Positions 1-6,185 of a stretch of DNA of 9,923 nt are shown here, one piece after another. The stretch comes from Burkholderiales bacterium. Lineage in GTDB: Bacteria > Pseudomonadota > Gammaproteobacteria > Burkholderiales > Burkholderiaceae_E. Numbering within the stretch: position 1 is the first letter of the stretch; each line of letters opens with the position of its first letter. Location of the stretch: positions 1-9,923 of the forward strand of contig JAIYAG010000649.1 of assembly GCA_027489195.1 (NCBI GenBank), in the 5' to 3' direction. The notes beneath the pieces were generated by a model. It did no database searches. It saw nothing but the letters and a program-made list of their open reading frames with translations, and had not been told where the DNA came from. Position numbers and translations under genes: made by a program.

Positions 1-503
1 ACCTCCCGCACCAGCTGGTGGCGGCCTTCCGCGCCACGCTCGAGGAGACCGCCGAGGCCGACCTGCTGCTGCACGTGGTCGACGCCTCGGCCGAGGACCG
101 GGCCGAGCAGATCGAACAGGTGCAGCGGGTGCTCGAGGAGATCGGCGCGGACCGCGTGCCGCAGTGGCTCGCCTGGAACAAGATCGATGCGGTCGGTCTG
201 GAACCCGAAGTCCAGCTGGACGGCTGTGGTAGCATCGAACGCTTGTCCGTCAGCGCCAGGACCGGTGCCGGCCTGGATGCCCTTCGCGGGGCACTGCAGG
301 CGGCAGTCGTGGCGGACACCCTCGAGCGCACGGCCCACGAAACCAACGGTCGCGACGCCCGAAAGGCCGACGCCTCCGTCGACGACGAACATGGCGATGC
401 CGACCCGGACCCCGGGCGCGGCACGTACCCCCCGACAGCGCAGCACCTTCCCAACGGCACGCCAGATGTGGACCCGCATTCGAACTCTGTTGTCGCTCAA
501 TGA
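1..503 (+). CDS. hflX: GTPase HflX, 3' end (partial)
   Basis: This is the C-terminal part of HflX, a cytoplasmic TRAFAC-class GTPase that binds the 50S subunit and rescues or splits stalled ribosomes in characterised bacteria. The frame is open from base 3 and begins L-P-H-Q-L-V-A-A-F, the segment that follows the G3/switch II motif in HflX. Next come the T-L-E-E-T-A-E-A-D-L-L-L-H-V-V-D-A-S block, the G4 base-recognition motif N-K-I-D (about bases 177-188) and the G5 motif V-S-A-R-T-G (about 249-266). P-loop, switches and the N-terminal HflX domain lie left of the window. After the G domain there is a tail of about 55 residues, acidic and rich in Asp, Pro and His, which is not recognisable as a conserved domain. 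The TGA stop at 501-503 overlaps the proposed hflK start by 14 bp, suggesting translational coupling. Identity rests on the motif series plus the following hflK-hflC pair. Confidence 0.96.
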   Translation, partial: LPHQLVAAFRATLEETAEADLLLHVVDASAEDRAEQIEQVQRVLEEIGADRVPQWLAWNKIDAVGLEPEVQLDGCGSIERLSVSARTGAGLDALRGALQAAVVADTLERTAHETNGRDARKADASVDDEHGDADPDPGRGTYPPTAQHLPNGTPDVDPHSNSVVAQ

Positions 504-1746
504 CCCGGGCTGGGGCCGCGGCGGCTCCGGCGGGAAGAACGACGAACGCCCGCAGCGTCCCGGCGGCGGCAACGACGGCCCGCCCGATCTCGACGAGCTC
601 TGGCGCGACTTCAACCGGCGCCTGAACCGCATGTTCGGCAAGAGCGGCGGCGGTGGCGGCGAGCCGCCCCGCGGCGGCCCCGGCATGCCCACGATGAAGG
701 GCGCCGGCGCCGGTCTGGGCCTGATCGGCGGCATCGGCTTCCTGCTCTGGCTGGGCAGCGGCTTCTACATCATCCAGGAAGGCCAGTCGGCCGCGATCCT
801 GCGATTCGGCGAGTTCAAGTACATGCAGGAGACCGCCGGCTTCAGGTGGCGCCTGCCATACCCGATCGAGTCCGCCGAACTGGTCGACGTGCAGCGCCTG
901 CGCCAGGTCGAGGTCGGCTACCGGACCAACGTGAAGAACAAGGTCCCGCGCGAGGCGCTGATCCTGACCGGCGACCAGGCGATCGTCGACCTGCAGTTCG
1001 CCGCGCAGTACCGCATCACCGATCCCAAGGCCTACCTGTTCAACAACAACCCCGGCGGCGCCCCCGAGGAGATCGTCCGCCAGGCCGCCGAGACGGCGAC
1101 CCGCGAGGTCATCGGCCGCACCGGCATCGACCAGGTGCTGTACGAGGAGAAGGAGCAGGTCGCCAAGGACGCGCTGGTGCTGATGCAGTCGATCGCCGAC
1201 CGCTACAAGGCGGGCATCGGCATCGTCGACGTGACCATCCAGCAGGCCCAGCCGCCCGAGCCGGTCCAGGCCGCCTTCGAAGACGCCAACAAGGCCGCCC
1301 AGGACCGCGAGCGCCTGATCAACGAAGGTCGCGCCTATGCGAACGACGTGATCCCGAAGGCCCGGGGTACCGCGGGCCGCCTGCAGCAGGAGGCCGAGGG
1401 CTACAAGCAGCGGATCATCGCCACCGCCGAGGGCGATGCCTCGCGCTTCAAGCAGGTGCTGGCCGAGTACTCGAAGGCACCCGCGGTGACCCGCGAGCGG
1501 CTGTACCTCGACACCATGCAGCAGGTCTTCTCCAACACCAGCAAGGTCCTGATCGACTCGCGCGGCAACGGCAACAACCTGCTCTATCTGCCGCTCGATC
1601 GGCTGGTGCAGCAGGCCGCGGCCGATGCCCGGCCTGCAGCCGCGCCGGCCGCGCCGTCGGCCGATGCGCCGTCCGCGCCGACCGCCCCGTCGAGCGCCGG
1701 TACCCGTGACGGGCTGCGTGCCCGCGACCGCGACGCGGGCCGCTGA
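490..1746 (+). CDS. hflK: FtsH protease modulator HflK (SPFH/band 7 protein)
   Basis: HflK is a membrane protein that assembles with HflC into a large SPFH complex around the FtsH (HflB) protease and modulates degradation of membrane and regulatory proteins. From the TTG at 490 it has 418 residues, almost the same as E. coli HflK (419). It opens with M-S-L-N-D-P-G-W-G, the usual HflK N-terminus, then a Gly-rich hydrophilic stretch, the P-P-D-L-D-E-L-W-R-D-F motif (about 31-41), one transmembrane helix (about 75-95), the SPFH domain (about 95-280), an Ala/Glu/Arg-rich coiled coil (about 260-330) and an Ala/Pro-rich tail from about 378. An in-frame ATG at 466 would add eight residues and deepen the hflX overlap to 38 bp. 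TTG is preferred because it restores the conserved N-terminus, although neither start has a clear Shine-Dalgarno. hflC follows after 12 bp. The product is certain and the start moderately so. Confidence 0.96.
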   Translation: MSLNDPGWGRGGSGGKNDERPQRPGGGNDGPPDLDELWRDFNRRLNRMFGKSGGGGGEPPRGGPGMPTMKGAGAGLGLIGGIGFLLWLGSGFYIIQEGQSAAILRFGEFKYMQETAGFRWRLPYPIESAELVDVQRLRQVEVGYRTNVKNKVPREALILTGDQAIVDLQFAAQYRITDPKAYLFNNNPGGAPEEIVRQAAETATREVIGRTGIDQVLYEEKEQVAKDALVLMQSIADRYKAGIGIVDVTIQQAQPPEPVQAAFEDANKAAQDRERLINEGRAYANDVIPKARGTAGRLQQEAEGYKQRIIATAEGDASRFKQVLAEYSKAPAVTRERLYLDTMQQVFSNTSKVLIDSRGNGNNLLYLPLDRLVQQAAADARPAAAPAAPSADAPSAPTAPSSAGTRDGLRARDRDAGR

Positions 1747-1758
1747 GGACATCCGACC

Positions 1759-2661
1759 ATGAACCGAATCGCCTCCATCCTCCTCGGCCTGCTGGTCGCA
1801 CTCGGCGTCGCGTCGACGATGCTCTTCGTCGTCGACCAGCGCCAGTACGCGGTGGTCTTCGCCCTCGGCGAGATCAAGGAAGTCATCGCCAAGCCGGGCC
1901 TGCATTTCAAGCTGCCGCCGCCGTTCCAGAACGTCCAGTACTTCGACAACCGGATCCTGACCATCGACACTGCCGACGTCGACCGGTTCATCACCTCCGA
2001 GAAGCTGAACGTCCAGATCGACACCTTCGTGAAGTGGCGGATCGCCGATCCGCGCCGCTTCTTCACTTCGGTCGGTGGCAGCGAGACCATCGCCAGCGAC
2101 CGGCTGCAGCGCAGCCTGCGCGACTCGCTGAACAACGAGATCGCCAAGAAGACGGTGTCCGACGTCATCTCCGGCAAGCGCCAGGAGCTGCTCGACCTGG
2201 TCCGAAACAAGATGAACGAGGATGCCAAGCAGATCGGCGCCGAGATCATCGACGTGCGCCTGAAGCGGGTGGACTTCGCCCCCGAGGTGTCCGAGCGCGT
2301 GTTCGACCGGATGCAGTCCGAGCGCAAGCGCGTGGCCAACGAGCGTCGGGCGACCGGCTCGGCCGAGTCCGAGAAGATCCGGGCCGATGCCGACCGGCAG
2401 CGGGACGTGATCATCGCCGAGGCCTACCGCGACGCTCAGCGCGTCAAGGGCGAGGGCGATGCGAAGGCGTCGGCGCTGTTCGCCGAGGCGTTCGGCCAGA
2501 ACCCGGAGTTCGCGAGCTTCTACCGCAGCCTCGAGGCCTACCGGAGCAGCTTCCGCAACCGCAGCGACGTGCTGGTCCTCGACCCGCAGTCGGAGTTCTT
2601 CCGGTACTTCCGTGGTCCGGGTGCGGGGCAGAGCGCCTCGTCGCCGTCGCCGCGCAAGTAG
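1759..2661 (+). CDS. hflC: FtsH protease modulator HflC (SPFH/band 7 protein)
   Basis: HflC is the partner of HflK in the FtsH-associated inner-membrane complex. The 300-residue protein has an N-terminal signal-anchor helix (about 4-24) and an SPFH domain beginning V-V-D-Q-R-Q-Y-A-V-V-F with the typical K-P-G-L-H-F-K-L-P segment (about 51-59). It continues with V-K-W-R-I-A-D-P (about 91-98), an Arg/Glu/Ala-rich coiled coil (about 185-240) containing G-E-G-D-A-K-A, and a C-terminal block ending F-F-R-Y-F-R-G-P. It is shorter than E. coli HflC (334), mainly because it lacks an internal insertion in the middle of the SPFH/coiled-coil region. The ATG at 1759 has a good Shine-Dalgarno, GAGGA at 1745-1749, which overlaps the hflK stop codon. 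hflK and hflC are thus likely co-translated, in keeping with a stoichiometric complex. The Hfl name reflects the lambda lysogenisation phenotype in E. coli. Confidence 0.98.
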   Translation: MNRIASILLGLLVALGVASTMLFVVDQRQYAVVFALGEIKEVIAKPGLHFKLPPPFQNVQYFDNRILTIDTADVDRFITSEKLNVQIDTFVKWRIADPRRFFTSVGGSETIASDRLQRSLRDSLNNEIAKKTVSDVISGKRQELLDLVRNKMNEDAKQIGAEIIDVRLKRVDFAPEVSERVFDRMQSERKRVANERRATGSAESEKIRADADRQRDVIIAEAYRDAQRVKGEGDAKASALFAEAFGQNPEFASFYRSLEAYRSSFRNRSDVLVLDPQSEFFRYFRGPGAGQSASSPSPRK

Positions 2662-2668
2662 ACGCGCG

Positions 2669-2854
2669 ATGGCCGCGAACCTCCTCGCCGCGCTCGGCCT
2701 GATGCTGATCGTGGAAGGGCTGATGCCGATGGTGTCGCCCCCGGGCTGGCGCGAGGCGATGCGGCGCATCGCCTCCCTGCGCGACGGCCAGATCCGGTTC
2801 ATGGGCCTGGCCGCGATCCTCGCCGGCGTGGCGCTGCTGGCCATCGCCGCCTGA
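2669..2854 (+). CDS. DUF2065 small inner-membrane protein (YjeT-like)
   Basis: This is a 61-residue hydrophobic protein starting M-A-A-N-L-L-A-A-L-G-L. It has two predicted transmembrane helices (about 3-20 and 43-61), separated by a short basic linker containing P-P-G-W-R-E-A-M-R-R-I-A and the G-Q-I-R-F-M-G motif that leads into the second helix. These features and its place between hflC and the hisZ/purA genes match the DUF2065 family (E. coli YjeT, also located between hflC and purA). The function is unknown. The conserved link with hflKC suggests a role near the HflKC-FtsH complex, but that is guilt by association only. The ATG lies 7 bp after the hflC stop with no clear Shine-Dalgarno, so translation probably depends on ribosomes finishing hflC. 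The upstream in-frame extension into hflC is only the Arg-rich shadow frame and was discarded. Confidence 0.92.
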   Translation: MAANLLAALGLMLIVEGLMPMVSPPGWREAMRRIASLRDGQIRFMGLAAILAGVALLAIAA

Positions 2855-2856
2855 TC

Positions 2857-2874
2857 GCGCGTCGCGAGACGCGC
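2857..2874 (+). promoter_or_regulatory. GC-rich hairpin with GCGA loop between DUF2065 gene and hisZ
   Basis: A perfect 7-bp stem, GCGCGTC (2857-2863) with GACGCGC (2868-2874), closes a GCGA loop, which fits the GNRA tetraloop class. It begins 3 nt after the DUF2065 stop and ends 16 nt before the hisZ ATG. No T-tract follows, so it is not an intrinsic terminator. It could act as an mRNA-stabilising or translation-modulating element. Chance formation in such GC-rich DNA cannot be excluded. Confidence 0.5.
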
Positions 2875-2890
2875 CCCACCGATCCGTCCC

Positions 2891-4078
2891 ATGCCGCGCT
2901 GGCTGCTTCCCGAGAGCATCTCCGACATCCTGCCGAGCGAAGCCCGGCGGATCGAGGAGCTGCGCAGGCGTCTGCTCGACCTGTACCGATGCTACGGATA
3001 CGAGCTGGTCATGCCGCCGACCATCGAGTACCTCGACTCGCTGCTCACGGGCAGCGGCCGTGACCTCGACCTGAGCACCTTCAAGCTGATCGACCAGCTG
3101 TCCGGGCGCACGATGGGCCTGCGCGCCGACATCACGCCGCAGGTCGCGCGCATCGACGCCCACCTGCTGGACCGGGCCGGCGTGGTGCGGCTGTGCTATT
3201 CGGGCAGCGTGCTGCACACGCGGCCCGCGGGGCCGCTGTCGACGCGCGAGCCGCTGCAGGTGGGCGCCGAGCTGTTCGGCCACGCCGGGCCCGAGGCGGA
3301 CCTCGAGGTCGTGGAGATGCTGCTGCAGTCGCTGCGGACCGCCGGCGTGCCGCGGGTGCGCATCGACCTCGGCCATGTCGCGATCGTGCGGACGCTGCTG
3401 GGTGCGCTGCCGGGCGTGGCGGAGGACGAGATCTTCCCGCTGCTGCAGGCCAAGGACGCGCCCGGACTCGCGCAGCGGCTCGCCGCGGTGCCCGAGTCGC
3501 CCGAGCGGCGCGCGCTGCTCGCGCTGCCCGGACTCTTCGGACCGGCGGCCTCGGTGCTCGATCGGGCGCGTGCCGCGATGCCGGCGGCACCGGTGATCGC
3601 CGATGCCCTGGCGCAGCTCGAGCGGCTCGCCGCCGCGCCGCAGCTCGCCGGCGGCGACGGGCTGGCGGTCGAGATCGCGCTCGATCTCGGCGATGCCCGC
3701 GGCTATCGGTATCACAGCGGCGCGATCTTCGCCGCCTACGTCGACGGCCTGCCCAATGCGATCGGGCGCGGCGGTCGATACGACAACGTCGGCGCGGCCT
3801 TCGGCCGGGCCCGTCCGGCCACCGGCTTCTCGCTGGAACTGCGCGAGCTCGCCGCGCTGATTCCCGAGCGGCCGCCGTCCGGTGCGATCAGGGCGCCATG
3901 GGGCGCGGACACGGCACTCGCCGAGGCGGTGCGCGCGTTGCGGGCCGCCGGCGAGATCGTCGTGCAGGTGCTGCCCGGCCACGAGCACGAGCAGCAGGAA
4001 TTCGAATGCGATCGCGAGCTCGCACGACAAGCCGAGGGCTGGGCCGTCAGGCCCCTGCACCGCGGCGGGAGGGAGTAG
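2891..4078 (+). CDS. hisZ: ATP phosphoribosyltransferase regulatory subunit HisZ
   Basis: HisZ is a catalytically inactive paralogue of histidyl-tRNA synthetase that binds the short form of HisG to make the hetero-octameric ATP phosphoribosyltransferase, the first and feedback-inhibited step of histidine synthesis. The 395-residue protein starts M-P-R-W-L-L-P-E-S-I-S-D and shows the class II synthetase fold markers: L-R-A-D-I-T-P-Q-V-A-R-I (about 77-88), L-C-Y-S-G-S-V-L-H-T-R-P (about 101-112), Q-V-G-A-E-L-F-G, and a motif-3-like G-G-R-Y-D (294-298) followed by A-T-G-F-S-L-E-L. The position of the synthetase R-G-L-D-Y-Y signature reads R-G-Y-R-Y-H (270-275), and there is no C-terminal anticodon-binding domain. 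Both points favour HisZ over HisS. No Shine-Dalgarno is visible before the ATG, and the hairpin at 2857-2874 sits just upstream. The stop is 6 bp before purA. hisG is not in the window, so the partner must be encoded elsewhere. Confidence 0.95.
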   Translation: MPRWLLPESISDILPSEARRIEELRRRLLDLYRCYGYELVMPPTIEYLDSLLTGSGRDLDLSTFKLIDQLSGRTMGLRADITPQVARIDAHLLDRAGVVRLCYSGSVLHTRPAGPLSTREPLQVGAELFGHAGPEADLEVVEMLLQSLRTAGVPRVRIDLGHVAIVRTLLGALPGVAEDEIFPLLQAKDAPGLAQRLAAVPESPERRALLALPGLFGPAASVLDRARAAMPAAPVIADALAQLERLAAAPQLAGGDGLAVEIALDLGDARGYRYHSGAIFAAYVDGLPNAIGRGGRYDNVGAAFGRARPATGFSLELRELAALIPERPPSGAIRAPWGADTALAEAVRALRAAGEIVVQVLPGHEHEQQEFECDRELARQAEGWAVRPLHRGGRE

Positions 4079-4084
4079 GAGAGC

Positions 4085-5380
4085 ATGGGCAACAACGTCG
4101 TCGTGATCGGCACCCAGTGGGGTGACGAAGGCAAGGGCAAGGTGGTCGACTGGCTGACCGAGATCGCGCAGGGCGTGGTCCGCTTCCAGGGTGGGCACAA
4201 CGCCGGACACACGCTGGTCATCGGCGGGAAGAAGCAGGTGCTGCGCCTGATCCCGTCGGGCATCCTGCGGCCGAAGGTCACCTGCTACATCGGCAGCGGC
4301 GTGGTCCTGTCGCCCGAGGCCCTGCTGCAGGAGATCGACGAGCTCGAGCGCGCGGGCGTCGCGGTGCGCGACCGGCTGCGGATCAGCAGCACCTGCCCGC
4401 TGATCCTGCCGTACCACGTGGCGCTCGATCGCGCGCGCGAGCTCAAGCGCGGCGACGCGAAGATCGGCACCACCGGGCGCGGCATCGGGCCGGCCTACGA
4501 GGACAAGGTCGCCCGCCGTGCGGTGCGGGTGTGCGACCTGTTCGCGCCGGACCAGCTCCGCGCGAAGGTCCGCGAGGTCCTCGACTTCCACAACTTCGTG
4601 CTGGTGAACTACTACGGCGTGCCGGCCCTCGACGCCGACCGCATCGTCGACGACGCGCTGCAGCTCGCGCCGCGCATCGCGCCCATGGTGGCCGACGTGC
4701 CCGCCGAGCTGGCAGCGGCGTCGCGACGCGGAGAGCGCCTGCTCTTCGAGGGCGCGCAGGGCGCGCTGCTCGACGTCGACCACGGCACCTATCCGTACGT
4801 CACCAGCAGCAACTGCATCGCCGGTGCGGCCGCGCCGGGCTCCGGCGTCGGTCCGCAGATGCTCGACTACGTGCTGGGCATCGCCAAGGCCTACACCACG
4901 CGCGTGGGCTCGGGGCCGTTCCCGACCGAGCTCTTCGACGACACGGGCAAGCACCTCGCCACCAAGGGCAACGAGTTCGGCTCGGTCACCGGTCGGCCGC
5001 GCCGCTGCGGCTGGTTCGACGCGGTCGCGATGCGCCGCTCCATCCAGCTCAACGGCGTCAGCGGCCTGTGCGTGACCAAGCTCGACGTGCTCGACGGCCT
5101 CGAGACCGTCAGGATCTGCACCGGGTATCGGCGGGCGGGCCAGCCGGTCGACCTGCTGCCCTTCGGTGCCGACGACGTCGCCACCTGCGAGCCGCTGTAC
5201 GAGGAGCTGCCCGGCTGGTCGGACACGACCTTCGGGGCGCGCTCGTGGGACGTGCTGCCCGCCGCAGCGCAGCGCTACCTGCAGCGCCTGTCCGAGCTGG
5301 TCGGCGCCCCGATCGACATGGTCTCGACCGGCCCCGACCGGGACGAGACCATCCTGCTGCGCCACCCCTTCCAGCCCTGA
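4085..5380 (+). CDS. purA: Adenylosuccinate synthetase
   Basis: PurA is the cytoplasmic enzyme that condenses IMP with aspartate using GTP to form adenylosuccinate, the committed step to AMP. All signature elements are present in 431 residues. The phosphate-binding loop is G-D-E-G-K-G-K (13-19), with catalytic Asp14. The G-G-H-N-A-G-H-T motif holds catalytic His42. The T-T-G-R-G-I-G-P-A-Y-E-D-K IMP site starts near 130, and G-A-Q-G-A-L-L-D-V-D-H-G-T-Y-P is near 223-237. Then come G-S-V-T-G-R-P-R-R (299-307) and the guanine-binding T-K-L-D (331-334). The C-terminus, P-I-D-M-V-S-T-G-P-D-R-D-E-T-I-L-L-R-H-P-F, matches betaproteobacterial PurA. The ATG at 4085 has purine-rich Shine-Dalgarno sequence on either side of the hisZ stop (GGAGG at 4068-4072 and AGGAG at 4077-4081), so coupling to hisZ is likely. 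The length is normal and no key residue is missing. Confidence 0.99.
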   Translation: MGNNVVVIGTQWGDEGKGKVVDWLTEIAQGVVRFQGGHNAGHTLVIGGKKQVLRLIPSGILRPKVTCYIGSGVVLSPEALLQEIDELERAGVAVRDRLRISSTCPLILPYHVALDRARELKRGDAKIGTTGRGIGPAYEDKVARRAVRVCDLFAPDQLRAKVREVLDFHNFVLVNYYGVPALDADRIVDDALQLAPRIAPMVADVPAELAAASRRGERLLFEGAQGALLDVDHGTYPYVTSSNCIAGAAAPGSGVGPQMLDYVLGIAKAYTTRVGSGPFPTELFDDTGKHLATKGNEFGSVTGRPRRCGWFDAVAMRRSIQLNGVSGLCVTKLDVLDGLETVRICTGYRRAGQPVDLLPFGADDVATCEPLYEELPGWSDTTFGARSWDVLPAAAQRYLQRLSELVGAPIDMVSTGPDRDETILLRHPFQP

Positions 5381-5391
5381 GAGCGCCGACG

Positions 5392-5901
5392 ATGAGGGAT
5401 CTGCATGTTTCCTGGGACGAGTACAACCGTCTGATCGAGAAGCTCGCGGTCCGCATCCACGATGCGAACTACGACTTCGATGCGATCGTCTGCCTCGCCC
5501 GCGGCGGCCTGCGGGTCGGCGACGCGCTGTCGAGGCTGTTCCGCGTGCCGCTCGGCGTGCTGTTCACCAGCTCGTACCGCGAGAACGCCGGACAGACACA
5601 GAGCCGGCTGATGATCGCCGAGCACCTGAGCAGTGCCGAGCCGCTGCCGGGCACGCGCTGGCTGCTCGCCGACGACCTGGTCGACTCGGGCGCCACGCTG
5701 GTCGAAGTGATTCCGGCGCTCAAGGCGCGGTATCCGCAGGTGACCGAGATCCGGTCCGCGGTGATCTGGCGCAAGGGGCAGTCGGTCGCCGAGCCGGACT
5801 TCTACGTCGATCACCTGCCGACGAATCCTTGGATCCACCAGCCGTTCGAAGAGTACGATCACCTGCGTCCGAGCGACCTGAAGGCGCGGTGGCCGTCCTG
5901 A
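5392..5901 (+). CDS. Phosphoribosyltransferase (type I PRTase, purine-type)
   Basis: This is a 169-residue type I phosphoribosyltransferase. The PRPP-binding signature is L-L-A-D-D-L-V-D-S-G-A-T-L (91-103), with the paired acidic residues and small-residue loop typical of the family. An A-R-G-G-L pyrophosphate loop lies at 36-40, a flexible-loop-like S-Y-R-E segment at 61-64, and a base-side hood near the C-terminus containing N-P-W-I-H-Q-P-F-E (145-153), which resembles Gpt-like xanthine/guanine enzymes. It is therefore probably a purine salvage enzyme using PRPP, as its position 11 bp after purA also suggests, but substrate specificity cannot be read from the sequence. The ATG at 5392 is preceded by GAGAG (5379-5383) at suitable spacing. 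A nearby ATG at 5405 is out of frame. The first copy of the 15-bp tandem repeat at 5900-5979 begins in its TGA stop codon. It is probably the last gene of the hflX operon. Confidence 0.9.
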   Translation: MRDLHVSWDEYNRLIEKLAVRIHDANYDFDAIVCLARGGLRVGDALSRLFRVPLGVLFTSSYRENAGQTQSRLMIAEHLSSAEPLPGTRWLLADDLVDSGATLVEVIPALKARYPQVTEIRSAVIWRKGQSVAEPDFYVDHLPTNPWIHQPFEEYDHLRPSDLKARWPS

Positions 5902-5979
5902 GGCCTGCCTCGCCAAGGCCTGCCTCGCTGAGGCCTTCCTCGCTGAGGCCTTCCTTGATGAAGCCTTCCTTGATGAAGC
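5900..5979 (+). repeat. 15-bp tandem repeat, five copies plus a partial sixth
   Basis: Five consecutive 15-mers can be aligned: GAGGCCTGCCTCGCC (5900), AAGGCCTGCCTCGCT (5915), GAGGCCTTCCTCGCT (5930), GAGGCCTTCCTTGAT (5945) and GAAGCCTTCCTTGAT (5960), followed by GAAGC (5975-5979). Neighbouring copies differ by only one or two bases and the change is graded from left to right, as expected of stepwise slippage or unequal exchange. Each unit carries a small GAGG...CCTC-type dyad, and AAGGCCT (5915-5921) can pair with AGGCCTT (5931-5937). The array starts inside the phosphoribosyltransferase stop codon. That gene's frame stops there and meets another TGA at 5929-5931, so the repeat is not coding. 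A further small dyad, GCCGG (5981-5985) with CCGGC (5998-6002), follows. Confidence 0.9.
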
Positions 5980-6023
5980 AGCCGGGCGCGTTGCGTGCCG
6001 GCTTCGTTCCTTGCGCCACGCAC

Positions 6024-6054
6024 AAAGAAAAAGGCCCCGCTGAGCGGGGCCTTT
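6024..6054 (-). terminator. Rho-independent terminator of tRNA-Leu, probably bidirectional
   Basis: An 11-bp perfect stem, AAAGGCCCCGC (6030-6040) with GCGGGGCCTTT (6044-6054), closes a 3-nt TGA loop. Read on the - strand, the stem ends in a T-rich tract, TTTTTCTTT (6032 down to 6024), making a strong intrinsic terminator 10 nt after the tRNA CCA end. Read on the + strand, the hairpin is followed only by TTTCCC, a weaker signal, but it is the only candidate terminator for the hflX-to-phosphoribosyltransferase operon. Confidence 0.93.
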
Positions 6055-6064
6055 CCCTGAAACG

Positions 6065-6151
6065 TGGTGCCCAGAAGAGGACTCGAACCTCCACACCGTT
6101 GCCGGCGCTAGGACCTGAACCTAGTGCGTCTACCAATTCCGCCATCTGGGC
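6065..6151 (-). tRNA. tRNA-Leu (anticodon CAG)
   Basis: An 87-nt class II tRNA gene, with its 5' end at 6151 and an encoded CCA at 6067-6065. On the - strand the acceptor stem is GCCCAGA with TCTGGGC and the discriminator is A. The D-arm region is GCGGAATTGGTAGACGC. The anticodon stem CTAGG/CCTAG closes the loop TTCAGGT, giving anticodon CAG, which reads the leucine codon CUG. A long variable arm (about CGCCGGCAACGGTG) is typical of tRNA-Leu, and the T-loop is TTCGAGT in a GGAGG/CCTCT stem. CUG appears to be a heavily used leucine codon in these genes, so this is likely a major tRNA. It has its own consensus promoter (6187-6214) and terminator (6024-6054), and is transcribed against the flanking genes. 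A tRNA-Leu next to rnr is a known arrangement in related proteobacteria. No integrated element or duplicated 3' end (att site) is seen. Confidence 0.98.
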
Positions 6152-6185
6152 GCGGTTCGTGCGGGTGAAACCCGACGAAGCCGCG
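6151..6185. repeat. Imperfect inverted repeat in the tRNA leader / rnr upstream region
   Basis: Three stem segments nest here: CGCGG (6151-6155) with CCGCG (6181-6185), TTCG (6156-6159) with CGAA (6176-6179), and CGGGT (6162-6166) with ACCCG (6170-6174) around a GAA loop. Only small bulges interrupt them (6160-6161, 6175 and 6180). In the tRNA precursor, whose start is predicted near 6180, only the two inner stems would form, giving a 5' leader hairpin just ahead of the RNase P site at 6151. The same DNA also lies under the candidate rnr promoter. Confidence 0.6.

Noticed and set aside
187..489. Extended N-terminus of the hflK frame back to 187
   Set aside because: The extra 101 residues overlap the real hflX coding frame, are Thr/Pro/Arg-rich with no HflK similarity, and precede the conserved HflK N-terminus.
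250..5365. Very long open frames on the - strand (250-2928 and 2444-5365) opposite hflK, hflC, hisZ and purA
   Set aside because: They are mirror frames of high-GC genes on the + strand. Their translations are rich in Arg, Ala, Asp and His without recognisable domains, and the + strand frames carry complete conserved families.
5720..6145. - strand frame reading the 15-bp array as a five-residue repeat protein and continuing through the tRNA
   Set aside because: It crosses the tRNA gene and terminator and overlaps the phosphoribosyltransferase gene. The periodicity follows trivially from a 15-bp repeat.
6065..6151. tRNA-Leu as an integration site for a mobile element
   Set aside because: No integrase, no duplicated tRNA 3' end and no foreign-looking DNA are present in the window. 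The flanking gene order is the conserved one.
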